64,000 nucleotides of DNA from Begonia masoniana. Its lineage: Eukaryota > Streptophyta > Magnoliopsida > Cucurbitales > Begoniaceae. Of this stretch, positions 10,967-22,096 are shown piece after piece (within the stretch, counting starts at the first letter, position 1; every line of letters starts with the position of its first letter). The stretch covers positions 19,085,716-19,149,715 of the forward strand of contig CM039505.1 of assembly GCA_022432975.1 (NCBI GenBank), written 5' to 3'. The translations under genes were made by a program, and so were the position numbers. Below the pieces are notes generated by a model. The model did not search any database. It had not been told where the DNA came from and saw only the letters and a program-made list of their open reading frames with translations.

Positions 10967-12149
10967 CGCTTTTTAATTTTAGAGAAAAAATCCAAGTGAA
11001 ACGTGTACAATCGTCCGCAAAGAGAAGGAAATATCTTGTACCAGTAATGGATTTTATAGGAGACGGACCCCAAACATCAGTATGGACAATATCGAAAGCA
11101 AATTGAGCATGAGATTGAGAATTTTGATACAGTAATTGATGACTTTTGCTCATTTGGTAGGGGGTACAAAATTGATGCACAACATTTGGTAAATTTAAAT
11201 TACATGATTTGAGAGCTTGACGCATTACAGAAACAGAAGGGTGACCCAAACGTAAATACCAAAAATCATCCAAAACAAAGGATGAAGCAGCACTGTGATG
11301 AGCAGCCAAAGACAGAGCAGGAGCTGCCGACGGCATGTGAGGAGGCCGAGTAGCAGCGGACAAAAGCGGACCAGAGGATGGTGTGTGGTAGAGCCCGTCA
11401 TGAATAGAACCACGAAGCAGGATTCGGTGAGAAAGCCGATCCTTGACAAAAAAACACATCGAGTGAAATTCAACGAAGACTGAATTTTGTTGACATAGTT
11501 TTGATGCATTTAACAGATTATGCACAAGATGTGGAGTGTGATAGATTTTGTGTAACTTAAGGGACTGGCATATGGTCGGAAGAGAAGCAGAACTAGAAAG
11601 ACAGAGAGGAATGGGTTTACCTTCAGCTGTGGCGACGTGAGAAGGATCGGGGAGAGGTTGAAGTTGGCTGAGAAACTCGGGCTGTGGCGAGAAGTGATCG
11701 GTAGCTCCGGAATCCATGACCCACGGAGTGGTCGACGACAGAGAAGACGGAGTGGGGAGAAGGCCGGTGGAAGTTGGCATCACGGATGGGCGGGTCTGGG
11801 AACTCGAAAACAGGTGAGGGGTTAAGGGGTTGGTCAGGTCGGGTTTAGTAAAGTCGAGCTGGGTGTGGGCTGAGGGGAGAAAATAGGTTGGTTGAAATGG
11901 ATCAGAAGAGAGGCCTGTGAGGTTAGCTTGGGCTTGGGTGGGTACTGAGCTTGTTGGGTTATTGCGGGAAGCTGGTAACATTTGAGGGCTGAGTGGCCCA
12001 GTTTGGCACATATTTGAGAACGGGGCCTGGAGTGGTGAGCGGGCTGGGGACGCCATGGGCCTGCTTGATGAGTATTGGAACCGGGTCGGCTGGGAGAGAA
12101 ACCGGGGGCCAGGTTGGGCCGAAATGCTTGGTCCGGCCGAGGGCTCCAA
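10893..12149 (-). CDS. Copia protease and integrase N-terminal half
   Basis: A 418-codon frame with a low-complexity Pro/Ser linker, the protease motif WVMDSGATDHF (about residue 142), a gag-pre-integrase zinc region (LRLGHPS, then a CTPYQMSKSH remnant with one cysteine altered) and the first integrase catalytic aspartate in FDIVHTDVWGPS (about 357). It runs out of frame near 10,893, where the rest of integrase continues in another frame. Confidence 0.85.
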   Translation of the reverse strand: MEPSAGPSISAQPGPRFLSQPTRFQYSSSRPMASPARSPLQAPFSNMCQTGPLSPQMLPASRNNPTSSVPTQAQANLTGLSSDPFQPTYFLPSAHTQLDFTKPDLTNPLTPHLFSSSQTRPSVMPTSTGLLPTPSSLSSTTPWVMDSGATDHFSPQPEFLSQLQPLPDPSHVATAEGKPIPLCLSSSASLPTICQSLKLHKIYHTPHLVHNLLNASKLCQQNSVFVEFHSMCFFVKDRLSHRILLRGSIHDGLYHTPSSGPLLSAATRPPHMPSAAPALSLAAHHSAASSFVLDDFWYLRLGHPSVSVMRQALKSCNLNLPNVVHQFCTPYQMSKSHQLLYQNSQSHAQFAFDIVHTDVWGPSPIKSITGTRYFLLFADDCTRFTWIFSLKLKSDVYHTFEHFYQFVNTQFNAKIKVI

Positions 12150-12184
12150 GAGGGGTGAAAAGATCGCTGAAAAGCAATGTTCGC

Positions 12185-12766
12185 CTATAACTGTGCCGGC
12201 GTCGAGAGGGAAACGCTGTGGTTTTGCTTCTCCAGGTGAAAATCATAGCTTTGGAGCATGCTTTGTACGTCTTCCAGAGAGAGTTGTTCGGAGCGAGTAA
12301 TGATGGCAGTGACGAAGGGGTTATACTCCGAGCCGAGGCCTCCGAGGAAATACAACATTTTATCTTTGGGAGAAACAGATTCGCTGATGGCCGCGAGCGT
12401 GTTGCAAATGTCGGTGAGTTTCTGGATGTACGCAGCGGCCGAGAGGCCATCTTTGGTGAGAGATTGGAGCTGAGTGCGAAGCTCGCTGATGCGCGCCAGA
12501 GAAGACGACGCGAAGATTTTTGCGAGTGCCATCCAGATTTCACTCGCAGAGGTAAGAGCAACAATTTGAGGAATAAATTCTTCGGAGAGGGAGGAGAATA
12601 GCCAGCTGATGATGAAGCTATTGTATCTGTTCCACAGAGTGAATTTGGGATTTATTTGGCTCGAGGTGGAGTCCAGAAACTTGGGAGGTTGAGGAGAGGA
12701 ACCGTCCAAGATATGACGGATTCCGTTAGCAGTAACAACATGGAGGAGTTGAGCTTTCCACACCAA
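12185..12766 (-). CDS. gag: Copia gag
   Basis: A 193-codon frame resembling the UBN2-type capsid of plant copia elements: VWKAQLLHVVTANGIRHILDG, WNRYNSFIISWLFSSL, then LRTQLQSLTKDGLSAAAYIQ. It lies just inside the 5' LTR and primer site. The typical CCHC knuckle is not visible before the frame ends. Protease follows in a different frame, overlapping nothing. Confidence 0.83.
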   Translation of the reverse strand: MVWKAQLLHVVTANGIRHILDGSSPQPPKFLDSTSSQINPKFTLWNRYNSFIISWLFSSLSEEFIPQIVALTSASEIWMALAKIFASSSLARISELRTQLQSLTKDGLSAAAYIQKLTDICNTLAAISESVSPKDKMLYFLGGLGSEYNPFVTAIITRSEQLSLEDVQSMLQSYDFHLEKQNHSVSLSTPAQL

Positions 12767-12870
12767 ATAGTTCCGGGTATCTAGCTTGACAGTGAGCGTT
12801 TAGTTCATGGACGGAAACAGAGGGAGGGGGAAGAGGGAACTGTTGAGCTCGACGATGCCATCCAAATACT

Positions 12871-12883
12871 AGCTCTGATACCA
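12871..12883 (-). promoter_or_regulatory. Copia primer binding site (tRNA-iMet)
   Basis: The minus strand TGGTATCAGAGCT lies three bases inside the 5' LTR. Confidence 0.85.
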
Positions 12884-12886
12884 CGT

Positions 12887-13100
12887 TGAGATTTCAGTGG
12901 TGAGGATCTTGTAGATCGCCAGAGATGAAGAATAGGGAGAAACAAGAGAATGGCAGCAACAACACAATGATTTCACTACAACAGGTATTACAAATATACA
13001 GCTAACAATTAATGAATGAAAAGACATAAGCTACAGTTGTAACTAAACAGAGCTAACTAGAATAACAAAACTATCTAGAATTGAATAGTTATGCTAATAG
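12887..13100 (-). repeat. Copia element, 5' LTR
   Basis: Partner of the repeat at 8124-8337. The primer site begins three bases inside it. Confidence 0.82.
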
Positions 13101-13835
13101 TTCTTTGGAATATGGAGACAATGCAATCTGAAATCACGTCAGAAGACCACAATCTTATAATTACTCATGTTTGATTCAGACCAAATTCAACCCATCTAGC
13201 TACGTCTTCGTATGACACAACTGTTCACCTTGTTGGAAAACAATCTTAGTTCTGGTTAAGCTAATCCTGTTACTTGAAGTAAATGTACTGTCTATTTCTC
13301 AACTAAAGAAATAAAAACAAAGAAATATTTTAAGAAGCTCAACTTAGATGCTAGTTTAAATTGTTCTTGCAGCCAAACTATTGTTTACAGACTTATGCTG
13401 GGCATACTTCCCATGTTTTATCTCTTGATTTCCATCCCAAAAAGAATGATCTTTTCTGTTCTTGCGGCGCGAATAATGAAATTAGCGATTGGAACATCAA
13501 TCAGTTCTCTCCAACTCGTGTTTCAAGGCTAGTTATCTCACTCTGTCTTCTATTTCCCCTCTCTACTGGGCAGAGGGGTGCGTTGAAGATGTTTAGTTTG
13601 TGCTCTAAATCTTAATCTGAATATTGATTTATGTTTACAGGTTCTCTCGACAGAGGTGAATTGTCTTTGTTGGAATGCAAAAGGAGATTGTTTGTTTGGC
13701 ATCTGTCAGTCAAGATTCTGTAAGAGTCTGGTCATTAGCCTCCGGAGAATGTATTGGTGAGCTAAGTTGGAGTGGAAATATGTTCCATTCTTGCGTTTTT
13801 CATCCAACCTATTCAACTCTCCTGGTTATTGGGTG

Positions 13836-15799
13836 GTAACCAGGTTCTAATCTACTCTTTCTTTATAAATACAACAAGCTAATTGTTATTGATCATGAAT
13901 ATTCTGTTTATAACATGCTAATGTATGCTTTTACCATACGCACGCCGCACGGGCTATATAGCTTTGGTTCTTCATAACCATTTTTTAGATAACGTTTTTA
14001 TCTCATGCAACCTTACATTTTTTTTTTTTAAATACTCGATATAATATTTAGAGTCCTTATTGAGCTTAATCAATTCAACATAATTGACTTTCTCTTTCGG
14101 GTTATAGCCGGGGAGACTTGAATTAGCCAATGCAAGGTTGAGCTTGACATTATTTTAGACTTTATTTTATTTCGTTGAGAGTTCTCCGTTGGTGAAACAT
14201 TTTTTTTATTTGACACAATTTATATTTGAACTATATTGTTATACTAACTGTGATCTTAGTGTCAAAGCCAAATTGTTTTTGGTCTGACTTTTTATGTTAT
14301 TTCACTTTCTAACACTTCCCTTGTAAACGGGTTAATTCCTACTTTGGGTTGGACAATATAATCTTTTCTCGGGTAGAACTGTTCACCATAGCTCCCTTTC
14401 AGGTCATCACAGAAGAGATTGAAACTCGACTCCATGTATTATTTTTTTCGATATGTAAACAAAGATTCAATAATTAAGAACCTTCTTCAAAAATGATATA
14501 ATGAACAAGTTGCATGATCAATATATTGATTTTATTCTCTAGCAAAATGTAGTAGCAGTTTTTTTATGTTAGGATCAAGACTAGTAAGCCCTATTGGTCC
14601 ACACAATTAACTATGCATTAGTAGAAGATTTAATAGATATTCTAAACTAAGAAAATGGAATGCTTTCAAAATACAAGTATATTTGGTTCGATAAATCAAT
14701 GTATAATTTTAAACACCATCCGACTATTGCTTCCATAAATATTTATCCAACTATGAATGAAGTTTTGAACAAAAAAACGAAGAGAATCAAATTCATTATG
14801 GGTGTTATGTCAAAACATTTAGTTTGAAGCAAACAAAATTTGGTTATTTGATGCTTTGTGGGTGAAGATATGCAGAGGGCAGAGTGAGGGTCAGTGATGA
14901 AGAGGGAACTGGAAGCCACGAGCTGACCACACACTTGGCGTTGTTTTTATTCAATGAAAAGAGGAAGATCAGAGCAGACTGCAGGAGTTGCACGTACTTT
15001 GATTTATTGTATTGGGATCTGTGAATTCACTTCTTCTGTAATTGCACGTGCTTCTTCACGTGTCCCTCCCCCACCCTATCTTTCTTTGACTTTGATTCCC
15101 CCCCCTTTTTTTTTTTGATGTACGGTTAGGGTGATATTCAAGTACTCCTGAGAGTGATTTATCATAAAGTAATATGCACGTTAAATCTTAAAATACGAGG
15201 TGATTAACGAATTGACGTTTAAAATATATTTGTTTAAAACTTTTATCACATATTCATCGTATCATGGAAAGATAATCTGAAATTTTTTTAATTTTTTTAG
15301 ACTTTTACAATTTATTATAATTTTTTACGAAATAATTCATAAAAATTACGTATGTCATTTGAAAATATGAAATTTTTTCAATAAATTCTCATTTTTCTCT
15401 CACTTAGAGTTGTAAAATGAGTAGAAAAAAAGTTATCATGCATTTATCTTTAAACTTTGGTAAAAGATCTTTTATAGTTTCTAAAGTTAGAAGGTAAATG
15501 TAAGGTTAATTTGGTTGTTGTGAGAGAACTGGAGGAAGTTGTCCAAACCTGAAAAAAAAAGGAAGACTATATTTGATGAGGTCATGAAATTAGTGGGGTT
15601 TGTATAAGAGGCTCAGCTGCGACAGATGTAGTTGGGGTTTATGACGATCAACCTTTCATTTTAAACCACTCCAGTCCAACTCAGATGTGGGGACCCCCTG
15701 AATATGCTCTACTTTTTAAGAACACTCTCCCACTCCTCTCTCATCTTCTGACATTTAAACAGATAATTGTTTTAGTGATTTAAATATAATTAAAACTGA
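13836..15799. other. AT-rich intergenic region
   Basis: No gene recognised. Bases about 15,225-15,385 (containing ATCATGGAAAGATAATCTG) resemble the core of the foldback element at 15,800-16,568 and may be a decayed relative. Several ACGTG motifs occur at about 14,990-15,065. Confidence 0.45.
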
Positions 15800-15992
15800 G
15801 ATAAAATTCAAAAAATAGACTCAACTATAGTTCAAAAAATAAATTCAACTTTTTTTTTTTCAGCTAAAAATCAGCTTAAACTATTGAAAACGTCCAAAAA
15901 TAACTTCTTAGCAAACTGTTTATCCTCCGATATGTCTTCGCTTTTCGTTTTTCGCAGGGCCATTCCCGCGGAAACCTTTCTGATGGAGCAAG

Positions 15993-16019
15993 GTTTGCCG
16001 CGTCCAAGACACGGCAAAC
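15993..16019. repeat. Hairpin in left arm of foldback element
   Basis: GTTTGCCG (15993-16000) pairs with CGGCAAAC (16012-16019) over an 11-base loop. It corresponds in position and sequence to the longer hairpin at 16355-16435. Confidence 0.7.
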
Positions 16020-16354
16020 AGCGAAAATTAATTTATTAAGCTTACTCTTCACTTTAAAAATTAATTTAAAAGAAATACTAAATGATATTCAATTTACTTG
16101 AAATTTTTACTACGTATTCAGCACATTATTGAAAGATAGTTTGAAAATTTTCGTGATTTTAGAATACTTGTACGATATATTATAATTTTAGATATTTATT
16201 TTATAAAACAAATTATAATAACTCATACAAGTGTTATAAAATCACGAAATTTTTAATATTATCTTTCCATGATGTGGTGAACATGTGATTAAAATTTCAA
16301 ATAAATTGAATATTGTTTGGTATTTTTTTAAAATAATTTATAAAGGTTTTTCTT

Positions 16355-16435
16355 CGTGTTCAAATTTCTGAAGGGAGAACGGTTTGTCGTTCTCAAAACG
16401 CGATAAACCGTTCTCCCTTCAGAAATTTGAACGCG
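16355..16435. repeat. 35-bp-arm hairpin in right arm of foldback element
   Basis: Bases 16355-16389 and 16401-16435 are inverted copies with two mismatches and an 11-base loop. The stem includes TTCAAATTTCTGAAGGGAGA. The size and near-perfect pairing are those of a small-RNA-precursor-type hairpin. Confidence 0.85.
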
Positions 16436-16568
16436 GGGCATATCGGTTTGTTGGGAGGCCATTTTTTGGATGTTTTCGATAGTTTAAGTCATTTTTCAAC
16501 AAAAAAAAAAAATTTCAATCTATTTTTTGAACTCTTCCAATAGTTGAGTCTATTTTTTGGATTTTACC

Positions 16569-17353
16569 TTTTAAACTTTGATATTAATTAAACTCCATCA
16601 GTTGCTAATAAATAATAAAAAATGGGATTAGCTGAGGCGCGTAGTAGGCACGATTATGGGAAATGAGAGTGAGAATAATTAAATAAAGGAGGACATGCAT
16701 TACGGAATTGTGCTTTCCACTTTACCCACCGCTAAAAGGGTATCCAATGACATCTCCATTTCTCTTTCTCTCTCTCTTCTTCCATTTCTCTTGTTTTTAG
16801 TAAGATTTTATTTGATACGTATTAAAAATAATTGATATAATAACTTATAAATTAATTAAGTTATTATATTAATTATATTATAATTGTATAAATTATTATT
16901 TTAAGTTATCAAGTATGTTTAGAGATTAAAATTATATAAATGTAATATTATTCTTTATTATTTAATGCATATATGGTTTTTTTAATTGAATTAACTCTAA
17001 ATTTGAATTTTTTTATATTTAAATATTATATGATGACTTATAAATAAATAATTAAAAATGTAAATATTTATTTCGAAAGACAATATTTATGTTTAGTAAA
17101 AAAAAACTCTAGAAAATAATGCAGTTTAGGTTTAGAGATATAAAGAGAAATTTGGAAAGGAGACGATAGAAAGAGAAATTGGAAGTACAGTGGGTGAGAT
17201 TTCAGATTACCCCCACCCAAACCCTACCTATTTCCTTCTCCGACCCCGCCACTGCAATCACCACCTCTCTCCTCTTCCAGTCTTCCTTCAGCCTCTTCAT
17301 ATCCATCACCTCCTCCTCTCTCTCTCTTCATGAACTTGCTTTGGTGAGCATTT
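16569..17353 (+). promoter_or_regulatory. Presumed promoter and 5' leader of the KRP gene
   Basis: AT-rich sequence with a CT-repeat tract (about 16,758-16,790) and a CT-rich leader (about 17,210-17,335). The transcription start is not determined. A five-codon upstream ORF (17330-17347) lies at its end. Confidence 0.45.
17330..17347 (+). CDS. Five-codon upstream ORF in KRP leader
   Basis: ATG AAC TTG CTT TGG TGA encodes MNLLW and stops six bases before the KRP start codon. If it is in the mature leader it could reduce or require reinitiation of KRP translation. Whether it is transcribed is unknown. Confidence 0.4.
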   Translation: MNLLW

Positions 17354-18103
17354 ATGGAAAAGTACATGGAAAAAGCCAAGAACGAAGCCCAACTCGCTGT
17401 TATGGAGGTCTCTCAATCTTCCCTCGGGGTCTTAACTCGTGCTAAGACTCTAGCTCTTAAGCGGCTTCAACAATCCCTTTCTTCTCCGCCGGGCTCTCCG
17501 ACATCCGGTTCCTACCTCCAGCTCCGTAACCGCCGTCTAAAGAAGCCGCTGGTCAAGCAGACGCTGAAACATAGCTGCGTGCTAAATCCTAGCTCGAAGG
17601 CTGTTTCGAGGTTGAGGACGGGTTTGACGGTCTCTGGTTCGAATAGTTCGATCTCTGATAACCTTGCGAACGTCCAGAATTATCGTAAACATGAGGAGAC
17701 GACTATAGGAGTTTGTGACGATTGTGAGAACAAAGATGATAATGATTTGGGGGTTGAAGAAGCTTCATTTGGAGAAAATGTTCTGGATTTTGAGCATAGA
17801 GAGAGGTGTGTTTTCTTTTTTCTTTTTGAACTTTTTTTTATTGAATTTTATGTTTATGTTCTCCTTACCTTAAATTAGGTTTTCGTTGACAAGAATCTTA
17901 GAAATTTTTTAAAATATTGTTTTTCGATGAAAAAAAATTTCGCCTATGTTATTAACTCATATTTTTCTTCTGCAATTCTATCCTCGACATATGTCTTGTG
18001 TTGTAATCTAATTTCTTCTTGAAATTTGTCCATCACATCGATTTCCCTTTTTTAACATTTAAAAATAATTCCATCTGTTTTGTTACAAAAGATATAGTGA
18101 AAT

Positions 18104-18139
<36 letters not shown>

Positions 18140-19218
18140 AGTATTTCAACCAGAAGAACACCAGCATTAGAAAAATATTGTTGATAAAGTATGAATGTTC
18201 ATTTTGTCAGCCAATTGTTTGGTACTTCTGCAGAAATTTGTGAAATACTGATCTGTTTTGTATTTCTGGCCGATTCATTTTTTAGTAAATCATCTAATTA
18301 TATCTTAAGTCTGTGGTATTAGAGAAATGTTTTTTTAGATCGTGTGAATGCATGTCCGTTGGGTGCACGGACATGTTTGGGCTGTATTTTCTACAGTTTT
18401 GCCATTTCCGGATAAATAGCCAATGAATTCTCAAGTTTGATTATCTGTTGAAAATTGGAGAAGTTTTCTTGTTGCCCTGGGTTCTTTGTGTTTGTAGCTA
18501 ATAACTAATAATAGTTTATTTGCATTTCAAAGGGTAAACAGAGGGACTGTTTATGTCTTTATTCCCAAAAGTTAACTGCTTGGTGTTTCAAAGATATTAT
18601 CGCAGAAAATGTTTTTAAAATTGTAGCTTGTGGTAAATGTTGTGCTTTAGCTGCTCAACGTAGAAGTAGGTGATTCTTTGACATAATAGTTTATAGAACA
18701 TGTTTTTTTTTTCTTTTTTCTTTTTTTTGTTTCATCAATATGAGGATGTAGCTGTTTTGAAAAGGCAAAGTTGTAAGAAGAGGATATTTGTAGTTTCAAT
18801 TGCTGTTGATGTTTATCATTGTCCTTAATTGTGTTTAACGTGTATGGTCCTTTGTGCCAGGAGCATGAGGGAATTGACACCTTGCAATTTGATAAAGGAC
18901 CCATATGTAATTAGAACACCTAGTTCTACAACCAGGCCAACCTTTACGACAGAAGCAATCGGTAGAGAACATCAACATGTATCGGCAAATTTACGCATGC
19001 CAACAGCAGAGGAAATAGATGACTTCTTTACTCAAGCTGAAGAAATACAGCGCAGACAATTCATTGAGAAGTATGTTATTTTAATTGTCTGAATTTTAAA
19101 ACTCGAGTATCCTTCACAGTATCGTATAACTTTTGTTTTTTCAATCAGGTACAACTTTGATCCTGTGAATGATATTCCTCTTGCCGGACGATATCAATGG
19201 GAGACCCTGGAAGTTTAG
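17354..19218 (+). CDS. KRP: ICK/KRP family cyclin-dependent kinase inhibitor (3 exons)
   Basis: Exons 17354-17805, 18861-19070 and 19149-19218 join in frame through GT-AG introns to give 243 residues. The N-terminus has the family motif MEVSQSSLGVLTRAKTLALK (about 17-36). The middle is variable and acidic. The C-terminus has ESTPC-like RELTPCNLI, the MPTAEEIDDFF region and the CDK/cyclin-binding end RQFIEKYNFDPVNDIPLAGR, closing with YQWETLEV. KRPs bind and inhibit CDKA-cyclin D complexes in the nucleus and restrain the G1/S transition. All conserved blocks are present, so the gene looks functional. I chose the ATG at 17354 because KRP proteins usually carry about 16 residues before MEVS. Intron 1 contains a run of about 32 A (18106-18137). 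Subgroup within KRP1-7 is not assigned. Confidence 0.93.
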
Positions 19219-20735
19219 ACACTTCATCAGGATGTTGTTTTCATGTTTTACTTCAGTAGTCTTAGTTGACCTTAGTTTTAGGATCCTTCTAACCAGCAGG
19301 AAGTAGCTTAGTTTAGGTTAGGCGTAAATGATGATGGTGTATTTCTGTTTTCCATCATTTTTTCTTTTACTGTAAATCAGGAAGTCTGTAACATAACTGA
19401 TAGAACTAAGTCCTTTGTCTAACGGATTAGGTCATCCTTTCCTGTAGAGGAAAGGAAAGAAAATGTGGGGGTTCCGAAGTATAGAAATTTGCTTTGGATT
19501 TGGTCTTTCTGTCTATACTTTGTAGTGGGTGGAACTTTATAGAAGGTATTTTGGATTAATACAACCCCCTTTTTTCTTCTTATTGTCTCATCTTTAATTT
19601 TGATACCATCATGGGGATTCAGGTTCTTACATTGCACAACTATGCAGCACTCCATTTTCGAGGTCGCAATGACAATGAACATGTTACAAAAAGAATTTGA
19701 GCAAAATCAGTTACACTGGTCGGTCGAGGCCCCATCAAAGGCCCTAGCTATCTCCTCATTTACAAGGGTGTGGCTCATTCAAATGAACAATTTATTAAAG
19801 GATGGTTCAGTAGACAAAGGTCGACCGAACAGACTAAGGATCCTTACCTTTGGTTATGGCCAGTCTAAACCAAGATAAAAGTCCGGCCAAGGCCTCTTAG
19901 ATCGTCCTACTCGGCCTTATTCTTTTAAAAGTTAGAGACAACTGATAATTTAAATAATTTAGCTAAATTGCCCTTGTGCTTTTGTTTGTCAGAAAAATGA
20001 CCTATGCCCTGATAAATTCGTCAAATATTTTATATTTTTGACGTTTGCGGCGGTCATTTTAACTTATTGTGGTTACATCAACTCCTTCAATATCAACTTC
20101 GATTTTGAATACTAAATGATAGTTAACAAGATCTGTGTTTGAAATATAGTGCAGAATTGTTTGGGCGTACAATCGAACGAGTTAAGATAACAATGGTGAG
20201 TTAAAGTTATCATCACGTGCAAAAAAAAATAAATGAAATATTTGAAGGATTTTATAATGGAAAGAGTGTTTTTCTTATGACCCAAAGATTAAGAGTTGTC
20301 TTGCTCAAAAAATTACTTATTCCATCGACTATCACATATGCCTAAGAACAATAGCTATTTGACTCAGCTTTAGCAATAGATCGGGTTAGGCAAGCATGGT
20401 CAGCCTAAATAAATCCTAAGTACTGCGAATATCACTATAAGTGTCGCGGTTTACTTAGAGCAGCGCCGCAACCCAATTGAAACTATTTTTTTAAAACAGA
20501 TTTGATTGCCTCGACTTCATACAATAGTGAGTCTGCCACGACTCAAAATGGACTCGCGACGGAAGCGGAGAACGATTCAACTTGAGAAAGGACTGAACCT
20601 TCAGACCATCGACAGATCATAGTAAATTTTGCAACAGAAGATTTAAAATAATATTAAATAGTCAGATGCAAAACAAATAGACTAACAAACAAACATGTCC
20701 AACAGTAAAATCACAAATAACGTAATATTAAATGT
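19219..20735. other. KRP 3' region and intergenic sequence
   Basis: The first few hundred bases are presumably KRP 3' UTR. A small hairpin CCTTTCCT-GTAG-AGGAAAGG lies near 19,437-19,456. The rest shows no recognisable gene; the moderately GC-rich part (about 19,720-19,920 and 20,400-20,620) may be a decayed repeat. Confidence 0.45.
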
Positions 20736-21914
20736 GTGTGTATATATATATCACCTTGGAGTTGTACTGCATTTTATGTTAATAATGCAGCCGAAAAGGA
20801 AAGAGGTGTTCCTAGACTAGTTATAAATTATAAACCTTTAAATGATGCCTTACAATGGATTAGGTATCCTATTCCTAATAAAAAAGATTTATTAGACCGA
20901 CTTCAGTCTGCCTTAATATTTTCTAAATTTGATTTAAAATCAGGTTATTGGCAAATTCAAGTAGCAGAAAAGGATAGGTATAAAACTGCATTTGTAGTCC
21001 CCTTAGGACATTATGAATGGAATGTTATGCCATTTGGCTTGAAAAATACTCCCTCTGAGTTTCAAAATATTATGAATGAAATATTTAAAATTCATTCTAA
21101 ATTTTGTATCGTTTATATTGATGATGTTTTAGTATTTTCAGAATCTCTAGATCAACATATAAAACATTTACAAATTATTAAAGAAACTATTAAATATAAT
21201 GGACTAGTCTTATCTGCTCCTAAAATGAAATTATTTCAAACAACAGTTAGATTTCTAGGACATAACATTAATCAAGGTACTATTATTCCTATAAATAGAT
21301 GTATAGAATTTGCATCTAAATTTCCTAATGAAATTACAGACAAAAAACAACTACAAAGATTTTTAGGTAGTTTAAATTATTTAGGAGATTTTTATAAAAA
21401 TTTAGCTCAAGACACAGCTATTTTATATCAAAGATTAAGAAAAAATCCTAAACCATGGAGTGAAGAACATACTCAAGCTATTATTATTTTAAAACAAAAA
21501 GCTATTAGTTTACCCTGTTTAAATTTATCTAATCCAGTTTGGAAAAAAATTGTTGAAACAGATGCTTCTAATATTGGTTATGGTGGCATTCTTAAACAAT
21601 TAAATCCTAATACAAATATTGAAGATTTGATTAGATTTACTTCTGGTCTATGGAAACCAGTTCAATTAAATTATTCTACTGTTAAAAAAGAAATTTTATC
21701 TCTTATTAAATGTATTTCCAAATTTCAGGATGATTTATTAAATCAATCATTTTTAATTCGAATTGATTGCTCATCTGCTAAAGATATATTAGAAAAAGAT
21801 ATTAAAAATCTTGTTTCAAAACAAATATTCGCTCGATGGCAAGCAGAATTATCTGTTTATGATTTCTCTATTAATATATTAAGGGAGCAAGTAACTCTCT
21901 TCCTGATTTTTTAA
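20736..21914 (+). pseudogene. Pararetroviral reverse transcriptase/RNase H, 5'-truncated and frameshifted
   Basis: The open frame covers most of RT and RNase H. Visible are the RT motif FSKFDLKSGYWQIQ, the active site YIDDVL (about residues 128-133), a FLGH motif and the RNase H start VETDASNIGYGG. Homology begins near 20,755 without a protease or upstream region, so the 5' end is lost. Near 21,885 the frame shifts; the usual end of the protein lies in another frame up to about 21,940. In life the enzyme copies pregenomic RNA to DNA. This copy cannot make a complete protein. Codon use is very A/T-rich compared with the gypsy elements nearby. Confidence 0.88.
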
Positions 21915-21965
21915 CACGAGAATTCTTACAGAATGCATAATCCCTTTAAAAGAAGGGGTAAAAGC

Positions 21966-22096
21966 CAAGTATTTGCAAAAGCCAAGTATGTTGGTTATAT
22001 GCGAATATAACCAAGTATGTTGGTTATATTCGCAGGCAAAAGCCAAGTATGTTGGTTATATTCGCAAAACCAAGTATGTTGGTTATATTCGCAAAA
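21966..22096 (+). repeat. Tandem hairpin units AACCAAGTATGTTGGTT in the pararetrovirus fragment
   Basis: Four partial to full copies of a unit of about 25-45 bases, each containing AACCAAGTATGTTGGTT or a near copy. The six outer bases on each side are inverted copies (AACCAA/TTGGTT), so each unit can form a small hairpin. Confidence 0.75.

Larger units (their letters stand above)
8124..13100 (-). mobile_element. Ty1/copia LTR retrotransposon in the LEUNIG-like pseudogene intron
   Basis: Short LTRs of about 213 bases flank an internal region with copia order: gag, protease, integrase, RT, RNase H. The primer site (minus TGGTATCAGAGCT, plus-strand 12871-12883) lies three bases inside the right LTR. 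A G-rich purine tract lies next to the left LTR (plus strand CCCCCCTCAAGATC). Terminal bases are not a clean TG/CA pair. A possible duplication GTTCT occurs three bases outside the left LTR and directly after the right one, so the boundaries are uncertain by a few bases. Coding frames are broken in several places. Confidence 0.88.
7147..13835 (+). pseudogene. LUH: LEUNIG/LEUNIG_HOMOLOG-like transcriptional co-repressor, pseudogene split by a copia element
   Basis: Five exon-like blocks resemble the middle and WD40 part of the plant Groucho/Tup1-type co-repressor LEUNIG_HOMOLOG. They are 7147-7345 (linker containing NSQPSSTHTPGDG), 7603-7744 (DHFGDIGCLEDNVESFL), 7817-7925 ([21 protein letters not shown]), 13373-13528 ([20 protein letters not shown]) and 13641-13835 ([28 protein letters not shown]). 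AG acceptors flank most blocks. The N-terminal LUFS domain is absent. The WD repeat expected between blocks three and four, and the one between four and five, are missing. Block five carries a frameshift. A copia element occupies the intron between blocks three and four. It is a non-functional remnant of a real gene; the LUH rather than LUG assignment is by motif recall and moderate. Confidence 0.82.
15800..16568. mobile_element. Foldback (long inverted repeat) element upstream of the KRP gene
   Basis: The two ends are inverted copies: the left end ATAAAATTCAAAAAATAGAC and following bases pair with the right end, which reads TAAAATCCAAAAAATAGACT on the minus strand. Similarity continues inward for most of the length. 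For example GAAAGATAGTTTGAAAATTT near 16,125 matches the complement of the stretch near 16,260. The centre is near 16,195. It encodes nothing. The structure suits a foldback or MITE-like DNA transposon; a clear target-site duplication was not found. Confidence 0.7.

Noticed and set aside
17179..17445. 88-codon frame overlapping the KRP start in another frame
   Set aside because: It begins at TTG rather than ATG and consists of CT-rich leader; only the short ATG ORF at 17330 is kept.
20736..21914. RT frame as part of another gypsy element
   Set aside because: Sequence differs strongly from the gypsy RTs here, no integrase follows, and the downstream primer site lacks an LTR.
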